Source of the DNA: Streptomyces anulatus
GTDB taxonomy: Bacteria > Actinomycetota > Actinomycetes > Streptomycetales > Streptomycetaceae
Length of the DNA: 64,000 bases
Direction: 5' to 3'
Assembly: GCF_014650675.1 (NCBI RefSeq)
Contig: NZ_BMVK01000012.1
Location: forward strand, 62,001-126,000
Within the stretch, counting starts at the first letter, position 1, and the number at the start of each line of letters is the position of its first letter. Below are positions 59,011 through 64,000 of the stretch, in pieces. The notes under the pieces were generated by a model. The model searched no databases. It saw only the letters and a program-made list of their open reading frames with translations, and was not told where the DNA came from. The position numbers and the translations under genes are program-made.

Positions 59011-59954
59011 TCCTCACCGTCACCCCCAACCCCAGCCTGGACCGGACCTACGAGCTGCCCGGTCTGACCCGCGGCACCGTGCTGCGTGCCACGGCGGACC
59101 GCGTCGATCCGGGCGGCAAAGGTGTCAACGTCTCCCGCGCGGTCGCGGCGGCCGGGCACCGCACCGTCGCGGTCGCCCCGATGGGCGGCCCGGAGGGCGC
59201 CCTGCTCACCCGGCTCCTCGGCGACCTGGGCATCGAGGCCGCCGGCGTGCCGATCGCCGGGAACACCCGGATCAACGTCACCCTCGTCGAACCCGACGGC
59301 ACCCTCACCAAGGTCAACGCGGCGGGACCCGAGCTGAGTCCGGCCGAGGCGGAGGACGTCCTGGAGGCGGTGCGGGTCCACTCGTCCGACGCCGACTGGA
59401 TCGCCTGCTGCGGGAGTCTGCCGCGCGGACTGCCGCCGCAGTGGTACGCGGAGCTGGTCGAGCGGAGCCACCGGGCCGGCGCGCGGATCGCGCTGGACAC
59501 CTCCGGAGCGGCGCTGACCGCCGCCCTGGACCGTGGACCCGACGTGATCAAGCCCAATGCGCAGGAGCTCGCCGAGGCCGTCGGCCGGCCGCTCGCCACG
59601 GTGGGCGACGCGCTGAAGGCCGCCGAGGAGCTGCGTGGGCGCGGCGCCCGGTCGGTGCTGGCGAGTCTGGGCGCCGACGGGCAGTTGCTGGTCGAGGCGT
59701 CGGGCGCGTACTTCGCCACCGCTCCGGTGACCGCCGTGCGCAGCAATGTCGGCGCCGGGGACGCCTCCCTGGCCGGTTTCCTGGCGGCGGGCGGGCAGGG
59801 CCCGGAAGCGCTCGCCTCGGCCGTCGCCCACGGCGCCGCGGCCGTGCAGCTGGCCGGAAGCCTCATGCCCACCCCGGCCGACCTCGATCTGCCGTCGGTC
59901 GTGACGACCTCCGACGTGCCGCTGGACCGCGCGCTGGCGGAGCCCGCCCCATGA
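59007..59954 (+). CDS. fruK: 1-phosphofructokinase
   Basis: 315 residues, PfkB family. N-terminal signature NPSLDRTYELPGL and DPGGKGVNVSRAV; catalytic Asp in NVGAGDASLAGF. Phosphorylates fructose-1-phosphate from FruA to fructose-1,6-bisphosphate. Coupled to fruR by an overlapping start; 111 bp precede fruA. Confidence 0.95.
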   Translation: MILTVTPNPSLDRTYELPGLTRGTVLRATADRVDPGGKGVNVSRAVAAAGHRTVAVAPMGGPEGALLTRLLGDLGIEAAGVPIAGNTRINVTLVEPDGTLTKVNAAGPELSPAEAEDVLEAVRVHSSDADWIACCGSLPRGLPPQWYAELVERSHRAGARIALDTSGAALTAALDRGPDVIKPNAQELAEAVGRPLATVGDALKAAEELRGRGARSVLASLGADGQLLVEASGAYFATAPVTAVRSNVGAGDASLAGFLAAGGQGPEALASAVAHGAAAVQLAGSLMPTPADLDLPSVVTTSDVPLDRALAEPAP

Positions 59955-60065
59955 CCCCCGTACCACCGTCACCTCCGCGACTCCCGTACGGACCCCACCC
60001 GTACGGGCCCGCCGCCCCGTCCCCCCGAGCCGCCGCACGGCGGTCCCCGAGCAAGGAGCACCGCG

Positions 60066-62108
60066 ATGAGTGAGCTGATCACCGCGGAACTGGTCGACCT
60101 CGATCTGTCCGCCACAACGAAGGACGCAGCCGCGAGGTCGCTCGCCGAGCGGATGGTGGCCGCGCACCGCGTCACCGATCTCGACGGTTTCCTGGCCGAC
60201 GTCGCCGCCCGCGAGGCGCAGATGCCGACCGGCCTCGACGGCGGCATCGGCATCCCGCACTGCCGCAGCGAGCATGTGAGCGCCCCGACGCTGGCCTTCG
60301 GGCGCAGCGGGGCGGGCATCGACTTCGGGGCGGCCGACGGTCCGGCCGACCTGGTCTTCCTCATCGCGGCCCCGGCCGGGGCCGACGACGACCACCTCAC
60401 CATCCTGTCGGGCCTGGCCCGCAGGCTGATGGAACCGGAGTTCACCGCCGCCCTGCGCGCCGGAACGGATCCGCGGGCGGTGGCGGCGCTGATCCGGGGC
60501 GAGGAGGCTCCGGAGGAGCCCGAGCGGGAGAAGGTGGAGACGGGGAAGCAGGAGCAGGCGGAGACCGGGACGGAAGCCACTGGAGGCACCGGGGCCGCCG
60601 AGAGCGTCCCCTTCCGCATCGTCGCCGTCACCTCCTGCCCCACCGGCATCGCCCACACCTACATGGCGGCCGAGTCCCTGGCCGCGGCGGGCCGCGCCGA
60701 GGGGGTCGAGGTGACCGTGGAGACCCAGGGTTCGGCCGGCTTCAAGAAGCTGGACCCCGCCGTCGTCGCGGCGGCGGACGCCGTGATCTGGGCACATGAC
60801 GTGGAAGTCCGGGAGAAGGCCCGCTTCCGCGGCAAGCCGCTGGTCGACGTCGGGGTCAAGGCGGGCATCAACCGGCCCGCCGAGCTGATCGCCGAGGCCC
60901 GCCGCAGGGCGGAACGCGGAGAGATCGCCACCGCAAGCGATTCCGACAAGGCATCCGGCTCCGGGGACGGGGACGGGTACGGCAACGGATCCGGTGCGGA
61001 TCACGCGCACTTCGGCGTCCGGCTCCGTACGTATCTGATGTCCGGCGTGAGCTACATGGTGCCGTTCGTCGCGGCGGGCGGGCTTCTGATCGCCCTGTCG
61101 TTCGCCATCGGCGGTTACGAGATAGCGAGCGCCAAGTCGGTCGCCGACCACTTCGTCTGGGGTGAGGCGGACAGCTGGGCCGCGCTGCTCAACCAGATCG
61201 GCTCGGCCGCCTTCGGGTTCCTGGTGCCGGTGCTGGCCGGGTACATCGCGTACGGGATGGCGGACCGGCCGGCGCTGGTGCCCGGTTTCGTCGGCGGGGC
61301 CATCGCGCTCACGGTGAACGCCGGGTTCCTCGGAGGTCTGGTCGCCGGTCTGCTGGCCGGTGCGGTGGTGATGGCCGTCCAACGGGTCCCGGTCCACGCG
61401 ACCCTGCGCGGCATCATGCCGGTCCTGGTGATCCCCCTGATCGCGTCGGCGGTCGTGGGGTTCCTGATGTTCATCGTGGTCGGCAAGCCGATCGCCTCGC
61501 TGCAGAACGCGCTCACGGACTGGCTGAACGGTCTGTCGGGCTCCAACGCGGTGATCCTCGGCGTCGTCCTCGGGCTGATGATGTGCTTCGACATGGGCGG
61601 CCCGCTGAACAAGGTGGCGTACGCCTTCGCGGTCGGCGGACTCGCCGACCCAACGCCGGGCAGCCTCAAGGTAATGGCCGCGGTCATGGCGGCCGGGATG
61701 GTGCCGCCACTGGCGATGGCGCTCGCCACCACCGTACGCAGGAGGCTGTTCACGAAGACCGAGCGCGAGAACGGCCGGGCGGCCTGGGTGCTGGGCGCCT
61801 CGTTCATCACGGAGGGCGCGATCCCGTTCGCCGCCGCCGATCCGCTGCGCGTCATTCCGTCGGTGATGGCGGGCGGCGCGGTCACCGGCGCCCTGTCGAT
61901 GGCCTTCGGCGCGACCCTGCGCGCTCCGCACGGCGGCGTCTTCGTCGTCCCGCTGATCGGCGAGCCGTTCCTCTACCTGCTCGCCATCGCCGCCGGGACG
62001 CTGGTGGCGACCGCGCTCGTCGTCCTGCTCAAGGGCGCCCGCAGGACGGCGCCGGAGGCGGCCGGGGACGCCGGAGCCGACGGCTCCCGGGTCACCGTCG
62101 CCGCCTGA
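60066..62108 (+). CDS. fruA: Fructose PTS transporter EIIABC
   Basis: 680 residues in the order EIIA (1-150; phospho-His65 in IGIPHCRSEH), an acidic linker (150-180), EIIB (183-280; Cys191 in VTSCPTGIAHTYMAAE), a Gly/Asp/Ser linker, and EIIC (340-660; about eight to ten helices, GGPLNKVAYAFAVGG and FITEGAIPFAAADPLR motifs). Imports fructose as fructose-1-phosphate. RBS AGGAG before ATG 60066. HPr is encoded 47 bp downstream. Confidence 0.95.
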   Translation: MSELITAELVDLDLSATTKDAAARSLAERMVAAHRVTDLDGFLADVAAREAQMPTGLDGGIGIPHCRSEHVSAPTLAFGRSGAGIDFGAADGPADLVFLIAAPAGADDDHLTILSGLARRLMEPEFTAALRAGTDPRAVAALIRGEEAPEEPEREKVETGKQEQAETGTEATGGTGAAESVPFRIVAVTSCPTGIAHTYMAAESLAAAGRAEGVEVTVETQGSAGFKKLDPAVVAAADAVIWAHDVEVREKARFRGKPLVDVGVKAGINRPAELIAEARRRAERGEIATASDSDKASGSGDGDGYGNGSGADHAHFGVRLRTYLMSGVSYMVPFVAAGGLLIALSFAIGGYEIASAKSVADHFVWGEADSWAALLNQIGSAAFGFLVPVLAGYIAYGMADRPALVPGFVGGAIALTVNAGFLGGLVAGLLAGAVVMAVQRVPVHATLRGIMPVLVIPLIASAVVGFLMFIVVGKPIASLQNALTDWLNGLSGSNAVILGVVLGLMMCFDMGGPLNKVAYAFAVGGLADPTPGSLKVMAAVMAAGMVPPLAMALATTVRRRLFTKTERENGRAAWVLGASFITEGAIPFAAADPLRVIPSVMAGGAVTGALSMAFGATLRAPHGGVFVVPLIGEPFLYLLAIAAGTLVATALVVLLKGARRTAPEAAGDAGADGSRVTVAA

Positions 62109-62155
62109 ACCCCGCACACGCCTCTTCCCGCACATCCCTTCCCAAGGAGTGATCC

Positions 62156-62425
62156 ATGCACCAGCAGACCGTCGCCATAGCCTCCCGCAGCGGACTCCAC
62201 GCCCGTCCGGCGTCGCTGTTCGTCAAGGCCGCCGCCCGTCAGCCGGTCAAGGTGACCATCGCCCGTGAGGGCCGCGACCCGGTCGATGCCCGCAGCATGC
62301 TCGCGGTGCTGGCCCTGGCCGCCCCGCACGGGGAGAACGTGGTGCTCAGCGCCGAGGGCGACGGGGCGCGGGCGGCGGTCGAGGAGCTGGCCGAGCTGCT
62401 CGCGCAGGATCTCGACGCCACCTGA
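62156..62425 (+). CDS. ptsH: HPr phosphocarrier protein
   Basis: 89 residues. Phospho-His15 in SGLHARPASLFV; a Ser in the Ser46 region (DARSMLAVLALA), although actinobacteria lack HPr kinase as far as known. AAGGAG precedes the ATG. Carries phosphate from EI to FruA and possibly to PRD proteins such as YhfY. Enzyme I is not in the window. Confidence 0.93.
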   Translation: MHQQTVAIASRSGLHARPASLFVKAAARQPVKVTIAREGRDPVDARSMLAVLALAAPHGENVVLSAEGDGARAAVEELAELLAQDLDAT

Positions 62426-62486
62426 TCTCCGGCCGACCGCCGCGAGTACGTGCCACCGCGAATGCCGGGTCGTTAGATTGGGACAC

Positions 62487-62918
62487 GTGATCGAGACGTG
62501 GAACGCCGCCGACCCGGCCGTCCTGGCCCTCCCCTCCGGACGGCTCGTACGCGGCAGGGGACTGCGCAATCCCCTGCCGGCAGGCCCCGAACCGGACTTC
62601 GCCGTATACCTCCTCGGGCGCACCCCGCCCCCGGTCGCCTGGGAGTCGCGGTGGCTGCGGTGGCCGGACTTCCGGCTCCCGGCGGACCGTGCGGCGGCGC
62701 GGGACCTCCTCGATGAGGTGTGGGAGCGGGCCGCCGGGACGCGGGTCGAGGTGGCCTGCGGCGGTGGGATGGGCCGCACCGGTACGGCGCTGGCCTGCCT
62801 GGCCGTCCTGGACGGGGTCCCCGCCGACGAGGCGGTGGCGTTCGTGCGCGGCGGCTACCACCCGCGGGCGGTGGAGACGCCCTGGCAGCGCCGCTACGTT
62901 CGGAACTTCGCGCGCTAG
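62487..62918 (+). CDS. Small protein-tyrosine/dual-specificity phosphatase-like protein
   Basis: 143 residues from GTG 62487. The P-loop Cys91-X5-Arg97 reads ACGGGMGRTGT, and a WPD loop with Asp61 (LRWPDFRLP) lies upstream, so both catalytic elements of Cys-based phosphatases are present. The usual His before the Cys is Ala. A -10 TAGATT (62474-62479) ends seven bases before the GTG, and no ribosome site exists, so the mRNA is probably leaderless. Four bp overlap the convergent signal peptidase stop. A GGCAGGGGA/TCCCCTGCC hairpin occurs within the coding sequence near 62551. Confidence 0.75.
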   Translation: MIETWNAADPAVLALPSGRLVRGRGLRNPLPAGPEPDFAVYLLGRTPPPVAWESRWLRWPDFRLPADRAAARDLLDEVWERAAGTRVEVACGGGMGRTGTALACLAVLDGVPADEAVAFVRGGYHPRAVETPWQRRYVRNFAR

Positions 62919-63637
62919 CGAGCGGCGGGGCCACGGGGCTTGTCGGGCACGTCGTCGAAGGTGCCCGGCACCGGCAGGGTGCTCCAGCGGCCGACCGGCC
63001 AGGCGATGACGACGGCCCTGCCGACGACCTCGTCGACGGGGACCATGCCCTGGTTCGGGTCGTCCTGGTGGTAGCGGGAGTCCGCGGAGGCCTGGCGGTG
63101 GTCCCCCATCACCCAGATCTTGCCGTCGGGCACGGTGACCTTGAACCGGCCGCCTTCCTCGTCGTTGCTGCAGGGGGTGTTGCCGGGGAAGACGTACGGC
63201 TCGTCCAGGGCGGTGCCGTTGACCTTCACCGGCCCGTCGCCCTCGCACTCCACGGTGTCGCCTCCGACGCCGATGACCCGCTTGATGAGGTCCTTCTCCT
63301 CGGCGGAGGGCATCACGCCGACGAAGCTCAGCACCTTCTGCACGGTGTTGGGCGGGTCCACGGGCACATTGGCGAGCCAGTCCGCCGGGTCGTGGAAGAC
63401 GATCACCTCACCGCGCTCCGGCTCCGACCCGAACCAGGGGGTCAGCTTGTCGACGAGGACCCGGTCGCCCTGCTGAAGGGTGTTCTGCATCGAGTCCGAG
63501 GGGATGGAGAAGGCCTGCACCAGAAACGTCTTGATGAGCAGGGCCAGCACCAGGGCGATACCGATGAGGAGCGGCAGCTCCACCCAGAACGGCCGGTTCT
63601 TCCGCGTCCTCGACCGCCGTGTGCCCGCACGCCCCAT
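62915..63637 (-). CDS. lepB: Type I signal peptidase
   Basis: 240 residues. One N-terminal membrane helix (LPLLIGIALVLALLIKTFLV), catalytic Ser49 (IPSDSMQNTL) and Lys119 (KDLIKRVIGVGGDTV), and box E (VMGDHRQASADSR). Removes signal peptides from exported proteins. Start ATG 63637 chosen; a longer frame to 63700 lacks a ribosome site. Convergent with the phosphatase gene. Confidence 0.93.
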   Translation of the reverse strand: MGRAGTRRSRTRKNRPFWVELPLLIGIALVLALLIKTFLVQAFSIPSDSMQNTLQQGDRVLVDKLTPWFGSEPERGEVIVFHDPADWLANVPVDPPNTVQKVLSFVGVMPSAEEKDLIKRVIGVGGDTVECEGDGPVKVNGTALDEPYVFPGNTPCSNDEEGGRFKVTVPDGKIWVMGDHRQASADSRYHQDDPNQGMVPVDEVVGRAVVIAWPVGRWSTLPVPGTFDDVPDKPRGPAAR

Positions 63638-63730
63638 TGCACCGCTCCTCGCCCCGTGTACCGCCCGCCCGTCCCTGGGGGAACGGATCCGGTGATCCAC
63701 TCTATGGGGCGTGGTGAGCGGTGAGGGACG

Positions 63731-64000
63731 TCAGGCGGGTCCCGCGCCGACCGGAGGGACGGTCGCGCCCTCGCCGGCGCGGACGGCTTCGACCACGCTC
63801 TGGTGGAAGGTGCGGCTCTCCTCCTCGGAGGGGCACGGCACGGGGCTGCCGGTGAGGGTGAACCAGTCCGACGACCCGCTGTACTGCACGGCCACCGACG
63901 CCTGACCGTCGGACCAGGTCGTATGCACCGTGAGGTCGCCGCTCAGGATGCCCGCTTCTTCGGTGCGCACCCCGCCGGTTCCCGCGAAGACACCGCTGGT
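63731..64000 (-). CDS. Hypothetical protein, truncated by window end
   Basis: At least 89 codons are open to the last base, so the true start lies beyond 64000. Beta-rich (LTVHTTWSDGQASVAVQYSG, WFTLTGSPVPC), single Cys. Located upstream of the signal peptidase on the same strand (93-bp gap). No function recognised. Confidence 0.6.
   Translation of the reverse strand, partial: TSGVFAGTGGVRTEEAGILSGDLTVHTTWSDGQASVAVQYSGSSDWFTLTGSPVPCPSEEESRTFHQSVVEAVRAGEGATVPPVGAGPA

Noticed and set aside
58266..62135. Long open frame of about 1289 codons on the minus strand opposite fruR-fruK-fruA
   Set aside because: It is a frame shadow of high-GC coding sequence. It is Gly/Arg/Asp/Val-rich with no domain and no ribosome site, while the opposite strand encodes clear proteins.

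Overview
The window looks like a Streptomyces (or close relative) chromosome. GC is very high, with strong G/C preference at third codon positions and many GTG (one probable TTG) starts. Several gene families are typical of the genus: an AfsA-type butyrolactone synthase, an AfsR/SARP-like NB-ARC protein, sugar ABC importers without their own ATPase, HelD, and fruR-fruK-fruA. I found no rRNA, tRNA, CRISPR array, integrase or transposase. Most of the window is ordinary chromosome with dense small regulator/enzyme pairs.

Layout. 0-10.5 kb: end of a TetR gene; ohrR/ohr with a tandem operator; a double alpha/beta-hydrolase fusion divergent from a MerR regulator; a LysR regulator; a small membrane protein; a TetR regulator divergent from a secreted GH30-lectin enzyme; and an oxidoreductase/Rrf2 pair with a tandem operator. 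11.1-18.9 kb: a complete eight-gene yhf-type operon (yhfZ-yhfY-yhfU-yhfT-php-yhfS-yhfX-yhfW). It is orthologous in content to the E. coli yhfSTU-php-yhfWXYZ cluster but rearranged, with the same candidate operator placed in both of its promoters. This is the least understood and most interesting system here. 19-23 kb: helD behind a hairpin leader, an AI-2E family permease and a Nudix hydrolase. 23.2-25.5 kb: cyanate detoxification (cynS, cynT, divergent cynR). 25.6-34.8 kb: a secreted peptidase, a FUSC exporter, an alcohol dehydrogenase with a divergent XRE regulator, a methyltransferase, and an NmrA-type reductase beside an AfsA-family protein.

35.3-43.5 kb: a LysE exporter divergent from an ArgP/LysG regulator; an O-methyltransferase behind a candidate iron box; a two-component system; a secreted GH114-like protein; and VOC, DinB and acyltransferase proteins. 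43.7-48.7 kb: an alpha-glucoside-type uptake and hydrolysis operon (binding protein, two permeases, GH13 glucosidase). 49.5-51.4 kb: a run of small, poorly known genes. 51.5-58 kb: a flavin monooxygenase, an NB-ARC ATPase, a GNAT acetyltransferase, a serine hydrolase and a PepSY lipoprotein. 58.2-62.4 kb: the fructose PTS (fruR-fruK-fruA) with an HPr gene beside it. The end holds a leaderless tyrosine-phosphatase-like gene, signal peptidase I and a truncated hypothetical gene.

Two recurrent themes: divergent regulator-target pairs with readable palindromic or tandem operators (ohrR, MerR, TetR/GH30, Rrf2, cynR, XRE/ADH, fruR), and strong hairpins between convergent genes. Function calls rest on motif and family recognition by eye; no database search was possible.
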